Source: Vannielia litorea
Lineage (GTDB): Bacteria; Pseudomonadota; Alphaproteobacteria; Rhodobacterales; Rhodobacteraceae
Length of the DNA stretch: 52,770 bases
Assembly: GCF_018424695.1 (NCBI RefSeq)
Contig: NZ_QTNQ01000023.1
Location: forward strand, 1 to 52,770
Reading direction: 5' to 3'
The notes under the pieces are model-generated. The model was given only the letters and a program-made list of their open reading frames with translations. It did not search any database and was not told the DNA's origin. This document shows, one piece after another, positions 25,624 to 35,149 of the stretch. Position numbers and translations under genes: made by a program. The stretch's first letter is position 1; each line of letters begins with the position of its first letter.

Positions 25624-26646
25624 CTACTCGAAAAGGTCACCCGGCCCGGACGGCGGCGCGAGGCCCAGATGGGCCCAGGCCCGCGAGGCCAGCGCCCGCC
25701 CCCGCGGTGTGCGCTGGATGAGGCCCTGTTGCAGCAGGTAGGGCTCGATGACCTCTTCGATGGCGTCCCGGCTCTCCGACAGTGCGGCAGAGAGCGTTTC
25801 CACCCCCACCGGCCCGCCCTGATAGGCCTCGGCGATGAGCGACAGGTAGCGCCGGTCGGCCCCGTCGAGCCCGAGCTTGTCGACGCCCAGCCGGGTGAGC
25901 GCGCCATCCGCAATCGCGCGGGTGATCCGCCCGTCGCCCTCGACCAGGGCGAAATCCACCACCCGCCGCAACAGCCGACCGGCAATCCGGGGCGTACCGC
26001 GCGCGCGGGCCGCGATCTCATGCGCCCCGTCCTCGTCGCAGGGGATGTTCAGCAGACGCGCGCCCCGCATCGTGATGCTGTGCAACTCCTCCACGGTGTA
26101 GAATTGCAGCCGTGTCGGAATGCCGAAACGGTCGCGCAGCGGCGTTTGCAGCAGCCCCAGCCGGGTGGTGGCCCCCACCAGCGTGAAAGGCTCCAGCTCG
26201 ATCCGCACACTTCGCGCCGCCGGCCCCTCGCCGATCACCAGGTCGAGCGCAAAGTCTTCCATCGCCGGGTAGAGCACCTCTTCCACCACCGGGTTCATCC
26301 GGTGGATCTCGTCGATGAAAAGCACATCGCGCGGCTCGAGATTGGTGAGGATCGCCGCGAGGTCGCCCGCCCGCGCCAGCACCGGCCCGGAGGTCATCCG
26401 AAAGCCCACGCCCAACTCCTTGGCCATGATCTGTGCCAGCGTTGTCTTGCCAAGGCCGGGGGGGCCATGAAACAGCGTATGGTCCATCGCCTGCCCACGC
26501 CGCCTGGCGCTCTCGATGAAGACCTTCAGGTTCGCCCGCGCCTCCGCCTGCCCGGTGAAATCATCGAGCGTTTCGGGCCGGAGCGCGCCGGAGGCCGTAT
26601 CCTCTTCGCGCGGCTCTGGGCGCAGGGTTGGGTCTGGCTCGCTCAT
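25624..26646 (-). CDS. ruvB: Holliday junction branch migration ATPase RuvB
   Basis: 340 aa AAA+ motor. Walker [10 protein letters not shown] (residues 61-69), Walker [12 protein letters not shown] (109-119), sensor [19 protein letters not shown] with the arginine finger, and the C-terminal winged helix ([20 protein letters not shown]). It drives branch migration with RuvA. ATG at 26646 overlaps the stop of the GIY-YIG gene as ATGA and has no clear ribosome site of its own, so translation probably depends on the gene upstream. Confidence 0.96.
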   Translation of the reverse strand: MSEPDPTLRPEPREEDTASGALRPETLDDFTGQAEARANLKVFIESARRRGQAMDHTLFHGPPGLGKTTLAQIMAKELGVGFRMTSGPVLARAGDLAAILTNLEPRDVLFIDEIHRMNPVVEEVLYPAMEDFALDLVIGEGPAARSVRIELEPFTLVGATTRLGLLQTPLRDRFGIPTRLQFYTVEELHSITMRGARLLNIPCDEDGAHEIAARARGTPRIAGRLLRRVVDFALVEGDGRITRAIADGALTRLGVDKLGLDGADRRYLSLIAEAYQGGPVGVETLSAALSESRDAIEEVIEPYLLQQGLIQRTPRGRALASRAWAHLGLAPPSGPGDLFE

Positions 26647-27503
26647 GTGTTCAATCCAAACCGCTTGGTGTGCAATCTGTGCATCCACGTTTGCTCAAGC
26701 GCTGTGATCTCCTCGATAGGTGTATCGGGAGAAACGCGCTCCAATATTGAGAATCGAAAGTTCGCCGGGTTGCGTTGTCGGAGTTGGGCGGTAACGCCAT
26801 GATCCCTCCTTACATGCGACCTCCAGCGGCTCAGGAGGTTTTCTGCTCCATATGCAGAACCCACGTAACGAGCACCGTCAGTCTCGTCGACGATAAGGTA
26901 TATCCCTCTCCACTCCCTCAAACGTGCTTCTTGATTAGGGCTGATCACACGCAACTCGGGTCCAGTCATACACCATTTCCGCCATGCCGGCGGAAGCGGG
27001 TCAAACATTGAGATGGATGAAAGCTCAACAATCTCGGGATCGAGGTTCTCCGCCAACCGCACATAGTTTTGAGTGCGGCGAGGCGAGATCATCAGCCGAC
27101 CGACGAGATCACTCATATGATCGGTAAGCGAGAAATTGAAGACCGAGTAATCCGCGCGCAATTTGTAGTCCAAGCCCAAATCGTCGGACAGCACCCGAAC
27201 ATGCTCCCTCGCGGTATCCCAAAAGGCACTCGGAGCCCCCTCAGTCTCGACTCGATATACCCCAGCAAGTGCAGAGCGTTCATCGAGGAGGCCCACAAAG
27301 GAGACTGCAAAGTTCCGGTTCCGAAGCGTGGCAGCGGCATTTCCCTTGTGCGTGCGCTGATAGGTTTCGAAGAGTGCACGTTGATTGCCAACGATGCCGG
27401 GCAGGAGCCTCCGGAAATTTGGTTCGCGCGGCGTATGTAGAATAACCGCGCAGTCTGAAGGGTCTATTCCGCAAGTACGCAGTATGTCGTTGAGCTTAAT
27501 CAC
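26643..27503 (-). CDS. GIY-YIG nuclease-domain protein inserted between ruvA and ruvB
   Basis: 286 aa. The C-terminal 90 residues form a GIY-YIG nuclease domain: [19 protein letters not shown], the catalytic Arg in LLSRWRSH and the metal-binding Glu in [18 protein letters not shown]. The N-terminal 190 residues ([57 protein letters not shown]) are unrecognised and may be the DNA-recognition or modified-base-binding part (inference). The GTG start at 27503 overlaps the ruvA stop, and the stop overlaps the ruvB start. Its base composition is lower in GC than the ruv genes, indicating transfer. No methyltransferase is nearby. Confidence 0.82.
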   Translation of the reverse strand: MIKLNDILRTCGIDPSDCAVILHTPREPNFRRLLPGIVGNQRALFETYQRTHKGNAAATLRNRNFAVSFVGLLDERSALAGVYRVETEGAPSAFWDTAREHVRVLSDDLGLDYKLRADYSVFNFSLTDHMSDLVGRLMISPRRTQNYVRLAENLDPEIVELSSISMFDPLPPAWRKWCMTGPELRVISPNQEARLREWRGIYLIVDETDGARYVGSAYGAENLLSRWRSHVRRDHGVTAQLRQRNPANFRFSILERVSPDTPIEEITALEQTWMHRLHTKRFGLNT

Positions 27504-28099
27504 CCCTTCGGTGCCAGCAGCTTCAGAGCCGCGCGGATCAGCGCGCCCGAGTCTTCGCCCTCCGCCTGCGCCACCGCCTGCGCCGCTTCGGACTGCCCGT
27601 AGCCAAGGTTGACCAGCGCCGAAAGCGCATCGGCCTCCACCACCTCCAGCGGTTCCGGCGAGAGCGCGCCGCCCCCGAACGACCCCATCGCCATCACGCC
27701 CGCCGCCTTCTCCTTCAACTCGTTCACCACGCGCGCCGCCAGCTTTGGCCCGACGCCGGGCGCTGATCTTACCGCCGCCGCGTCGCCCAGCGTGATCGCC
27801 CGGCCCACGCCCTCCGGCCCCAACGTACCCAGGATCGCGAGCGACACCTTGGCCCCCACGCCCTGAACGGAGGTCAGCAGCCGGTGCCACTCTTTTTCAA
27901 GCAGGGTCGGAAAGCCGAAGAGTTGCAGGTTGTCCTCCCGCACCAGCAGATCGGTATAGAGCGCCACCGCCTCGCCGGGGGCAGGCAGCGCGGCCAGCGT
28001 GCGCTCGGAGACGTAAACGAGGTAGCCCACCCCGCGCACGTCGATCAGCACGTGATCCGTGGCGCGGTAATCCAGCCGCCCGGCGATGCGCCCGATCAT
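27500..28099 (-). CDS. ruvA: Holliday junction DNA-binding protein RuvA
   Basis: 199 aa. N-terminal OB-like domain: [20 protein letters not shown] and [16 protein letters not shown]. Two helix-hairpin-helix motifs: [14 protein letters not shown] and [19 protein letters not shown]. The C-terminal RuvB-contact domain contains [22 protein letters not shown] at 28099 overlaps the ruvC stop by four bases, and its own stop overlaps the GTG of the GIY-YIG gene. Confidence 0.96.
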   Translation of the reverse strand: MIGRIAGRLDYRATDHVLIDVRGVGYLVYVSERTLAALPAPGEAVALYTDLLVREDNLQLFGFPTLLEKEWHRLLTSVQGVGAKVSLAILGTLGPEGVGRAITLGDAAAVRSAPGVGPKLAARVVNELKEKAAGVMAMGSFGGGALSPEPLEVVEADALSALVNLGYGQSEAAQAVAQAEGEDSGALIRAALKLLAPKG

Positions 28100-28605
28100 C
28101 CTGCGGCCCTCAGCGCGGCGGCAAGCTTGGCCGCTCCCGGGCCGGAGTGGTGAGAGTGGCAGATGGCGATGGCGAGCGCGTCCGCCGCATCGGCTCCCGC
28201 GACCTTCGCCCCCGGGAAGTAATGGGCGACCATATGGGAAATCTGCCCCTTCGCGGCGTGGCCTGTGCCGACCACCGCCTTCTTCACCGCGTTGGGCGCA
28301 TATTCGCCCGGGGCCAGCCCCGCCTCGGCCAGCGCCAGAAGCGCCACGCCGCGCGCCTGCCCCAGCTTCAGCGTGCCCTGTCCGTCACGGTTGACGAAGG
28401 TTTGCTCGATCGCCGCCGCCTCGGGGGCATGTTCTGCGATTACCGCACTCAGGGCATGGAAGAGAGATTGCAGCCGCAGGGCCAGCGGCGCAGCGGCGTC
28501 GCTGCTGCAAATCCCGTTGGCGATATGGGTGAGTCGGCTGCCCTCGGCCTCGATCACGCCCCAGCCCAGGTTGCGCAGGCCCGGATCGACCCCGATGATA
28601 CGCAT
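28096..28605 (-). CDS. ruvC: Holliday junction resolvase RuvC
   Basis: 169 aa. RNase H fold with catalytic acids in [26 protein letters not shown] and the pair in [17 protein letters not shown]. It cuts junctions positioned by RuvAB. GAGAGGG before the ATG at 28605 decides the start over the longer frame to 28629. First gene of the ruv operon here. Confidence 0.96.
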   Translation of the reverse strand: MRIIGVDPGLRNLGWGVIEAEGSRLTHIANGICSSDAAAPLALRLQSLFHALSAVIAEHAPEAAAIEQTFVNRDGQGTLKLGQARGVALLALAEAGLAPGEYAPNAVKKAVVGTGHAAKGQISHMVAHYFPGAKVAGADAADALAIAICHSHHSGPGAAKLAAALRAAG

Positions 28606-28939
28606 GCTCGCCCTCTCGATTGCCTGCAATTCGCAGCGCTTTTTACCGGGCTAGCACGAAACGTGAACAATCCCAAGCGCCAATGCGGCGGGCGGCGCAC
28701 CCTGCGCGGCCCGAAAGCGACGGGTCCGGCACCGGAAACGTCGCTTTTCGCCCCTTGGCGTCACGTAAATTTCATACGCGTTTACAGTGCGTTACTCGCT
28801 CACCGACCCATGCATTTTTCGCATGCCGGGCATGTTTTCATCGCGCTTGTTAAATGTGCATAGCGGTTCTAGCTAAGCCTCAGATTTCGGCAGCCTGAAA
28901 ACCGCCCTCCCCACTTCACACGCCCTACAGGAGCCACCG
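28606..28939. other. divergent intergenic region, ruvC / DUF1127
   Basis: 334 bases, no gene seen. AT-richer near 28740-28870 with TTGTTAAATG and a short repeat GCATGCcggGCATG. It presumably carries promoters for both sides. No tRNA or known riboswitch recognised. Confidence 0.5.
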
Positions 28940-29134
28940 ATGGCCTTCTTTGATGCAACCACCCGCGCTTCCGGCAGCACCTTTGCTGGCAAGCTTGCCC
29001 ATTTCCTCACCCGTCCCGCCGGTGTCATCGCCGACTGGAATGATCGCCGCGTGACCCGCAAGGCCCTCTCCAAGCTGACAGACCGTGAGCTGGACGATAT
29101 CGGGCTGACCCGCGCGGACGTCGCGGAAATCTGA
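28940..29134 (+). CDS. DUF1127 domain small protein
   Basis: 64 aa. The domain is WNDRRVTRKALSKLTDRELDDIGLTRADVAEI (read in two pieces). Such small basic proteins are common in alphaproteobacteria; some bind RNA and are induced by stress. AGGAG precedes the ATG and a terminator follows the stop. It stands alone. Confidence 0.9.
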   Translation: MAFFDATTRASGSTFAGKLAHFLTRPAGVIADWNDRRVTRKALSKLTDRELDDIGLTRADVAEI

Positions 29135-29164
29135 ACTCTCCCTGCCAGCAATGGCAAACTTGAA

Positions 29165-29196
29165 AGGGCGGCCCGAAAGGTGCCGCCCTCTTTTTT
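29165..29196 (+). terminator. terminator after the DUF1127 gene
   Basis: AGGGCGGC (29165-29172) pairs with GCCGCCCT (29182-29189), followed by C and TTTTTT. Confidence 0.9.
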
Positions 29197-29220
29197 GCCA
29201 AGCGCGGACGAGCCGAACAT

Positions 29221-29248
29221 GAAAAAGGGCGCCCCGCAGAGCGCCCTT
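29221..29248 (-). terminator. terminator after mscL
   Basis: On the minus strand AAGGGCGC (29241-29248) pairs with GCGCCCTT (29225-29232), then TTTTC. It lies 20 bases after the mscL stop. Confidence 0.85.
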
Positions 29249-29267
29249 TGGCTGGTTCAGAGCGGTC

Positions 29268-29699
29268 TCAGCCCTTCTTCAGCTCGTCGCGGATCTCGAG
29301 CAGCACATCGAGCTCGGAGGGGCCGCTTTCCACCTCGGGCTCCACGTCTTGAGGCTTTTCAGCCAAGGCCTTCACCTTGTTGACGTAGCGCACCAGCATG
29401 AAGACGACGAAGGCGATGATCAGGAAGTTGATCACGGCCATCACGAAGGACCCCCAGGCAAAGACGTTCGCACCGGCTTCGCGGGCGGCCTCAAGCGAGG
29501 TGCCCTCGGCCACATCACCCGACAGCACGGCGTAGTTGTTGGTAAAGTCCAGACCGCCGGTGAAGAGGCCGATGATCGGGTTGATCAGATCGGCAACCAT
29601 CGAGCTGACGATCGCGGTGAAGGCGGCACCGATGATGATCCCCACCGCCATGTCCATCACATTGCCCTTGGCAATGAAATCCTTGAATTCTTTCATCAT
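29268..29699 (-). CDS. mscL: large-conductance mechanosensitive channel MscL
   Basis: 143 aa. N-terminal helix and first pore helix: [20 protein letters not shown] then [21 protein letters not shown] periplasmic loop and the second helix ([20 protein letters not shown]) precede a C-terminal bundle ([15 protein letters not shown]). It releases solutes on hypo-osmotic shock. ATG at 29699 with GAGGGA upstream; the second codon is also ATG. Confidence 0.96.
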   Translation of the reverse strand: MMKEFKDFIAKGNVMDMAVGIIIGAAFTAIVSSMVADLINPIIGLFTGGLDFTNNYAVLSGDVAEGTSLEAAREAGANVFAWGSFVMAVINFLIIAFVVFMLVRYVNKVKALAEKPQDVEPEVESGPSELDVLLEIRDELKKG

Positions 29700-29852
29700 G
29701 TGACTGTCCCTCTCTTACTCATTTTCCGCACTGTTTTGCTTGGCCCCCTCCGAGGCTGTGCGGCTTTTAACGCTTATCCTGCATTTTTGAAGCTTTTTTT
29801 CGCAATCGTTGACGCTACCTAGCCAGAAACTGAACAATCAGGGACCCACTCG

Positions 29853-30554
29853 ATGACAGACCTTTCCGAATTCGCCGTCACCAAACGCTGGCCGGTGGAA
29901 GACCCTTCCAAGCTGCAACTCTTTTCCTTCCCCACGCCCAACGGCCGCAAGATCGGCATCGCGCTGGAGGAGATGGGCCTGCCCTACGAGGCGCATCGCG
30001 TCACCGTGTCGGACGCCGATGTGAAAAGCCCCGAGTTTCTCAGCCTGAACCCCAACAACAAGATCCCCGCGATCATCGACCCCGATGGCCCCGGCGGCAA
30101 GCCGCTGGCGCTCTGGGAGAGCGGCGCGATCCTGATCTATCTCGCTGAAAAGACGGGCAAGTTCTACGGCGAGAGCGGCACCGGCAAGCACGTGGTCAAC
30201 CAATGGCTGATGTGGCAGATGGGCGGCCTCGGCCCGATGCTGGGGCAGCTCGGCTTCTTCTACAAGTTCGCAGGCAGCAAGATGGAAGATCCGCTTCCGC
30301 GGGAGCGCTACATCGGCGAGGCCAAACGGCTGCTGGGCGTGCTTGAGAGCCAGCTGGTGGGCAAGGAGTGGATCGCCGACGACTACTCCATCGCCGACAT
30401 GGCCATTGTGCCCTGGCTGATGGGGCTTGAGTTTTACGGCGCGGAAGAGATCGTGGGCCTGCCGGATCTCGAGCGCGTTTCCGCCTACATCGCGCGCTTC
30501 AAGGCCCGCCCCGCCGTGCAGGCCGGGCTCAACGTACCGCCCCGCGAGGGCTGA
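29853..30554 (+). CDS. glutathione S-transferase family protein
   Basis: 233 aa. The thioredoxin-like N-terminal domain has LQLFSFPTPNGRKIGIALEE, NPNNKIPAIIDP (cis-proline) and ALWESGAILIYLAEKTGKFY (glutathione gamma-Glu site). The helical C-terminal domain has QWLMWQMGGLGPMLGQLGFF and WIADDYSIADMAIVPWL. The pattern is close to the YghU/YfcG group of disulfide-bond reductases. Substrate not known. It stands alone. Confidence 0.9.
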   Translation: MTDLSEFAVTKRWPVEDPSKLQLFSFPTPNGRKIGIALEEMGLPYEAHRVTVSDADVKSPEFLSLNPNNKIPAIIDPDGPGGKPLALWESGAILIYLAEKTGKFYGESGTGKHVVNQWLMWQMGGLGPMLGQLGFFYKFAGSKMEDPLPRERYIGEAKRLLGVLESQLVGKEWIADDYSIADMAIVPWLMGLEFYGAEEIVGLPDLERVSAYIARFKARPAVQAGLNVPPREG

Positions 30555-30625
30555 AGCAAAGAGACGCTGAAGGCGTGGATGGGCGGCTTCTGGGCTGGCT
30601 CATCCGCCCTTCGTGACGTCTCCGG

Positions 30626-31114
30626 CTACCTGCGCATCCAGGTGCGTTGGAAGGTATCGACCGATTTCATCAAGTTGCAGGCAGCAATGAGGCGCGAGGC
30701 AGCGGGCGGCGGAAACAGCCGCACATGCCGCCGCCCTTCCACCAGCAACAGCCGGTAGCGATAGCGCGTGACGGCGCCCGCCTCCTCGGTGGTAAGTGTG
30801 ACCTTGCCAAACCGCGTCTCGCTCTCGGCGATTACCCTGCACGTGCGTTTGCCACGCGGGCGCGCGCAGGTTTGCGCGGTGTTGGAGGCGGTCCAGACAA
30901 AGGTTTTTCCGGCATGGGTCAGGTGCACGGTATCGAGGTAGTTTTCGTCGAGATACTCGAAGGCCCCTGCACCGCCCGGCAGGCTGGTGAGCTGATCCGT
31001 CGGGGCCTGGAGATTGGCGAACATGCCCTTCTCCAACGGCAAAGAAATGTCGCACCCGAAGGCGGGAGCAGCAAAAAACGCGGCGCAGAATGCCGCCGCT
31101 TTGATCCGGGGCAT
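30626..31114 (-). CDS. secreted protein of unknown function
   Basis: 162 aa with a signal peptide (PRIKAAAFCAAFFAAPAFGC). The first mature Cys follows FG, so a lipoprotein is possible but not clear. The mature part has SLPLEKGMFANLQAPTDQL, three further cysteines and YRLLLVEGRRHVRLFPP. No family recognised. An 8-bp inverted repeat lies just before its AAGGAGGG ribosome site. Confidence 0.6.
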   Translation of the reverse strand: MPRIKAAAFCAAFFAAPAFGCDISLPLEKGMFANLQAPTDQLTSLPGGAGAFEYLDENYLDTVHLTHAGKTFVWTASNTAQTCARPRGKRTCRVIAESETRFGKVTLTTEEAGAVTRYRYRLLLVEGRRHVRLFPPPAASRLIAACNLMKSVDTFQRTWMRR

Positions 31115-31125
31115 GCTAGCCCTCC

Positions 31126-31146
31126 TTGAAACCGGTTAGGTTTCAA
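31126..31146 (-). promoter_or_regulatory. 8-bp inverted repeat next to a ribosome binding site
   Basis: TTGAAACC (31126-31133) and GGTTTCAA (31139-31146), five-base loop. On the minus strand its 3' arm runs straight into AAGGAGGG before the ATG at 31114, so a hairpin could shield translation, or a protein could bind the dyad. Confidence 0.45.
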
Positions 31147-31199
31147 CGCGCCGGTCGCGCCGCCGGTTCCATGGGGTCCGAAAGTTTTTAGGGGCCACT

Positions 31200-31709
31200 T
31201 CACCCCGGCTGCGCCAATTGGGTCCGGGCGAAAGCAAACCAGGCCGCCAGAACGCTGCAGGCTGCATCTTCGGGGCCGTCCGCGGGCTGGCCAGACAGCG
31301 ACAGCCGCCTGTCCGGCGCGTCCTGCACCACCATCGCCCCGGCCCAGCGCGCATCGGCCCGCTCGACCCAGAGAAGGGCGAAACGCTCGGGCGCCGCGAC
31401 CTTGAGCGCGCAGGGCAGATCTGGCGTGCAGAGACCGCGCGCATTTTCGGCGCGCCATGGCAGCAGGCCATCGTCGGTGTCGATCCCGGAGTTTGACAGG
31501 CTGTCGGGCCCGGACAAATGCCATGTGGCATCGACCCCGGCCAGCGTGTGGACTTGCCCGGCCTTGTCCGCCACGGGAGCCAGAAGGCCCTGCGGCAGCG
31601 CCATTTCAGGCACGCAGGCGACCTTGACCTCGCGGTGGAGCAAATGGGGGATGACGAGCAGGGTGGCGGCCAGGACGGCCACCACCAGCGCCCAGCGCCA
31701 GCGGGTCAC
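31200..31709 (-). CDS. membrane-anchored protein of unknown function downstream of pheT
   Basis: 169 aa starting at GTG 31709. One N-terminal helix (WRWALVVAVLAATLLVIPHL) is followed by a soluble part with VKVACVPEMALPQGLLAP, ARGLCTPDLPCALKVAAPE and FALLWVERADARWAGAMVV. Three cysteines suggest an extracytoplasmic disulfide. No family recognised. The start overlaps the pheT stop by four bases, so it is co-translated with the synthetase. Confidence 0.65.
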   Translation of the reverse strand: MTRWRWALVVAVLAATLLVIPHLLHREVKVACVPEMALPQGLLAPVADKAGQVHTLAGVDATWHLSGPDSLSNSGIDTDDGLLPWRAENARGLCTPDLPCALKVAAPERFALLWVERADARWAGAMVVQDAPDRRLSLSGQPADGPEDAACSVLAAWFAFARTQLAQPG

Positions 31710-34099
31710 CCGCGCAGCACGCCGCCGGTGGCCTTTGTCACCTTCTCCACAACCTTCGCGGCGACGCCGGCGATCTCTTCATCGGTCAGGGTCTTTTCAG
31801 AGGGCTGCATCCGCACGGTAATGGCGAGGCTCTTCATGCCCTCACCGAGGCTGCCGCCGATGAACTGGTCGAACAGGCGCACATCCTCGATCAGCGCCTT
31901 GTCGGCCCCGCGCGCGGCGTTCATCAGGTCCATCGCGGCCACGCCTTCATCGACCACAAAGGCAAAGTCGCGCTCCACCGCCTGAAGGTCGGCCAGCACC
32001 ACGGCCCCGCGCGAGGCGCCTTTGGCCTTCTTCGCCGGCACCGCCTGCGGCCAGATGGTGAAGCCCACCGCCGGGCCTTTCACATCCATCTCACGCAGGA
32101 TGCGGGGGTGGATCTCGCCGAACACCGCCAGCACGATCTTGCCCAGCGCCATCACCGAAGAGCGACCGGGGTGCCACCAGTCACTGGCCTCACGGCGGAA
32201 TTGCACCCGCTCGGGCGCGCCGAGGGCGGCGAGCACGGCCTCGCAATCGGCCTTGGCGTCATAGAGGTCCACGTTGCGGCGCGCGCCGAAGCTGTCACGC
32301 GGGCCGGTAGCCCCGACCAGAAGGCCGGTGGCCAGCGTGTGCTGCTCACCCGGCTCGCCGCCGTGGAAGGCCGCGCCCACTTCGAACAGCGCCATATCGG
32401 CAAAGCCGCGCGCCTGGTTGCGGGCGGCAGCTTGCAGCAGCCCGGGCAGGAGCGCGGGCCGCATGTGGCTCATCTCCGAGGAAATCGGGTTTTCAAGCTG
32501 GGTGTCCAGCTCGCCGCCCTTGAAGAGCTTCGCCGTGGCTTCGTCGATGAAACTGTAGGTCACGCATTCGTTGTAACCGAGGCTGGCGATGGTGCGCCGC
32601 GCGACGCGCTCGCGCTGCTGGCTCTCGGTCAGGATCGGCTTGGGCACACCCGGCGCCACCCGCGCCATCGGCTTTCCGACAAGCCCTTTGAGCGAGGCGA
32701 TACGGGCGACCTCTTCCACCAGGTCCGCCTCGCCCTGCACGTCAGGCCGCCAAGAGGGCACCTGCGCCATGTCGCCGTCCATGACAAAGCCCAGCGCCTC
32801 AAGCGAGGCGCGCTGCGTGGCTTCGGGGATGTCCATGCCCACGAGCGACGAACAGCGCGCGGCGTCGAGCTTGTAGGCGCGGCTCACGTCGGGCACCGCG
32901 CCGGCCTCGATCAGCTCACTCGGCTCACCGCCGCAGAGTTCGAGAATCATCGCCGTGGCATCATCCACCGCCTGCCGGTTGTAGCCCGGATCAATCCCGC
33001 GCTCGTTGCGGTAACGCGCATCGGAGTTGATCTTCAGCGCGCGTCCGGTGAGCGCGATCTGAACAAAGTCCCAATAGGCCGCTTCGAGGATCACATCCGT
33101 GGTCTCTTCGGTGCAGCCCGAGTCTTCGCCCCCCATGATCCCGCCGATGCTCTCCACGCCCTTTTCGTCCGAAAACACCATCGCGCCCTCGGGCATGGCA
33201 TAGGTCTTGCCATCCAGCGCCAGCAGCTCTTCGCCGCCCTTGGCGCGGTGGATCAACAGATCGCCCGTCACCTTGCCGCCGTCGAACACGTGCAGCGGGC
33301 GGTTGCGATCGTAGGTGAAGTAGTTGGTGATATCGACCAGCGCCGAGATCGGTCGCAGCCCGATGGCGCGCAGCTTCTTCTGCAGCCACTCCGGCGAGGG
33401 GCCGTTCTTCACACCCTTGATGTAGCGCCCCTGAAACACGTGGCAGCCGTCTGCCGCATCCTCGGCGATGGTCACATTCACCGGGCTGGCGAATTTGCCC
33501 TCGATCTTCTGCGCCTCAAGCGGCTTCAGCTTGCCCAACCCCCGCGCCGCGAGGTCGCGGGCGATGCCATGCACACCCAGCGCATCGGGCCGGTTGGGGG
33601 TGATGGCGATCTCGATCACCGGGTCCACCGCCTCAGGGCGGTTGGCCGCCAGCCAGTCGGTGAAACGGTCACCCACCTCGCCGCTCTCCAACTCGATGAT
33701 CCCATCGTGCTCGTCGCTCAGCTCCATCTCGCGTTCCGAGGCCATCATCCCGTGGCTCTCGATCCCGCGAATCTTGCCGACCTGAATGGTGGTGTCGATC
33801 CCCGGCACATAGGTGCCGGGCTTGGCCACCACCACGGTGATGCCCTCGCGCGCGTTCGGCGCGCCGCAGATGATCTGCTTCTCGCCCTCGTCGGTGAGCA
33901 CCCGGCACACCTTCAGCCGGTCGGCATCGGGGTGCTTCTCGGCGGCGAGCACCTTGCCGATGGTAAAGGCCTCAAGCCGGGAGGCCGGGTTTTCGATCCC
34001 CTCCACCTCAAGGCCGAGATCGGTCAGCGCGTCGAGGATATCGTCAAGGGGAGCCTCGGTTTCGAGGTGCTCCTTGAGCCAGCTCAGGGTGAATTTCAT
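31706..34099 (-). CDS. pheT: phenylalanine--tRNA ligase beta subunit
   Basis: 797 aa. N-terminal KFTLSWLKEHLETEAPLDDI; the tRNA-binding EMAP-like domain has AEKHPDADRLKVCRVLTDEG; then B3/B4 with DITNYFTYDRNRPLHVFD, B5 (ARCSSLVGMDIPEATQRASL), the catalytic-like core and a C-terminal anticodon domain (AVERDFAFVVDEGVAAMDLM). AAGGA stands before the ATG at 34099. pheS lies 1.6 kb upstream rather than adjacent, with five small genes on both strands between. Confidence 0.97.
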   Translation of the reverse strand: MKFTLSWLKEHLETEAPLDDILDALTDLGLEVEGIENPASRLEAFTIGKVLAAEKHPDADRLKVCRVLTDEGEKQIICGAPNAREGITVVVAKPGTYVPGIDTTIQVGKIRGIESHGMMASEREMELSDEHDGIIELESGEVGDRFTDWLAANRPEAVDPVIEIAITPNRPDALGVHGIARDLAARGLGKLKPLEAQKIEGKFASPVNVTIAEDAADGCHVFQGRYIKGVKNGPSPEWLQKKLRAIGLRPISALVDITNYFTYDRNRPLHVFDGGKVTGDLLIHRAKGGEELLALDGKTYAMPEGAMVFSDEKGVESIGGIMGGEDSGCTEETTDVILEAAYWDFVQIALTGRALKINSDARYRNERGIDPGYNRQAVDDATAMILELCGGEPSELIEAGAVPDVSRAYKLDAARCSSLVGMDIPEATQRASLEALGFVMDGDMAQVPSWRPDVQGEADLVEEVARIASLKGLVGKPMARVAPGVPKPILTESQQRERVARRTIASLGYNECVTYSFIDEATAKLFKGGELDTQLENPISSEMSHMRPALLPGLLQAAARNQARGFADMALFEVGAAFHGGEPGEQHTLATGLLVGATGPRDSFGARRNVDLYDAKADCEAVLAALGAPERVQFRREASDWWHPGRSSVMALGKIVLAVFGEIHPRILREMDVKGPAVGFTIWPQAVPAKKAKGASRGAVVLADLQAVERDFAFVVDEGVAAMDLMNAARGADKALIEDVRLFDQFIGGSLGEGMKSLAITVRMQPSEKTLTDEEIAGVAAKVVEKVTKATGGVLRG

Positions 34100-34178
34100 C
34101 GGGTCGTCCTTATCCGCCGTGTCGGGGGTTCGCGCGGGGTTTAGCGCAATGACGCAGAGGGGAAAAGGGCGCGGGTGC

Positions 34179-34427
34179 TCAGCGCCGCCGCCGCCCGGCA
34201 CGCGCACGCCATCGCCGCCAGAGAGGGCGCAGATCAAGTGCAGCCACGGCAATGCCGAGCGGAATCATCCAGAACCCCAGCACCGGCAGGAAGCCCAGCA
34301 CGCCACCGCAGATCAGAAGCACCCCGACAACCGCCCGCCAGCCGGGCCGCACGCGATGGCGCACCCAGAGCCGCAGCCGCGCCAGCCGCGCCTTCAGGTC
34401 CGTCCGGGCGTGCTGCGAGCGTGCCAC
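34179..34427 (-). CDS. 82-aa basic membrane protein
   Basis: GTG start at 34427. Arg-rich ends (KARLARLRLWVRHRVRPGWR and LRPLWRRWRARAGRRRR) flank the hydrophobic core VVGVLLICGGVLGFLPVLGF with WMIPLGIAVAALD. It resembles small PGPGW-type membrane proteins, but the match is not certain. It ends 79 bases before pheT and follows the YrhK-like gene. Confidence 0.6.
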   Translation of the reverse strand: MARSQHARTDLKARLARLRLWVRHRVRPGWRAVVGVLLICGGVLGFLPVLGFWMIPLGIAVAALDLRPLWRRWRARAGRRRR

Positions 34428-34432
34428 CCGCC

Positions 34433-34714
34433 CTAGCGCTCCACGCGCTCGGCCAGCGTTTCATATTTGCCCATGCGCAGCAGTTTCACCTCCCGCGCAA
34501 GCCGGATCGCGGGCTTGGCCAGAAACAGCAGCGAGCCGATGGTGAACAGCCAGATCGCCGGTGTCTCGACCGAGGGCCAGAAAAACAGCACCGAGCCGAT
34601 GAGGAAGCAGATCGCCGCGCCAAAATCCACCAGCGTGTAAGCCAGCTCGTAAAGCGCGTAGATACGGCGCGTGTCGTGGTTTCTCTCGCGGTTCTCGTGG
34701 CGAAACAGCTTCAT
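34433..34714 (-). CDS. YrhK-like domain membrane protein
   Basis: 93 aa. RIYALYELAYTLVDFGAAIC, FLIGSVLFFWPSVETPAIWL and FTIGSLLFLAKPAIRLAREV match the YrhK domain pattern of two helices with a central FF..S..t....W. Function unknown. ATG at 34714 preceded by GAGGAG; the longer frame to 34771 was rejected. Confidence 0.75.
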   Translation of the reverse strand: MKLFRHENRERNHDTRRIYALYELAYTLVDFGAAICFLIGSVLFFWPSVETPAIWLFTIGSLLFLAKPAIRLAREVKLLRMGKYETLAERVER

Positions 34715-34864
34715 GCCAGGCTCCTCTCGTGCGGTTAGCCACCCTGTAACTTCCCTGCAACCAGGACACAAACCTGCCGCCTTTGCCTAAATTTCGCCAC
34801 AATTGCGCCCTATCTTGACCGTGAACCGGTGGGGGCCGTTTCACATGACGAATATGGGGGTGCC

Positions 34865-35122
34865 ATGCTTTCGTCCGTTATCGACTCCCTCGGGGGATTC
34901 CTCCGACCACTTGCTGTTGCCGTTCTCGTGCTCATTGGGCTCGGGTTCATTTCCAATTCGCCAGACGGCGTGGGTGGCTCGACTTGCCGCCAGCTGACCG
35001 ACAACATTGAACTCAATCGTGCGCTCTGCCGGATGAACCCGGCCCGGATCTGGAACATGCCGGTCGCCGACCTCATCCCCGGGCTTCGCTCGGAGGAGGC
35101 TCCGGCGAAAGCCACGAACTAG
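34865..35122 (+). CDS. 85-aa single-helix membrane protein
   Basis: LSSVIDSLGGFLRPLAVAVL then VLIGLGFISNSPDGVGGSTC form one membrane segment and a Gly-rich linker, followed by RQLTDNIELNRALCRMNPAR. Two cysteines. No family recognised. ATG at 34865 after GGGGG is preferred; the frame is open to a GTG at 34829. A strong hairpin follows at 35150. Confidence 0.55.
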   Translation: MLSSVIDSLGGFLRPLAVAVLVLIGLGFISNSPDGVGGSTCRQLTDNIELNRALCRMNPARIWNMPVADLIPGLRSEEAPAKATN

Positions 35123-35149
35123 GCCGCCTTCCGAGTTCGGCGCGCCGCT

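Noticed and set aside
32108..34144. 678-codon plus-strand frame opposite pheT
   Set aside because: Translation is His/Arg/Gly-rich with no domain; it is the antisense of a confident pheT gene in very GC-rich DNA.
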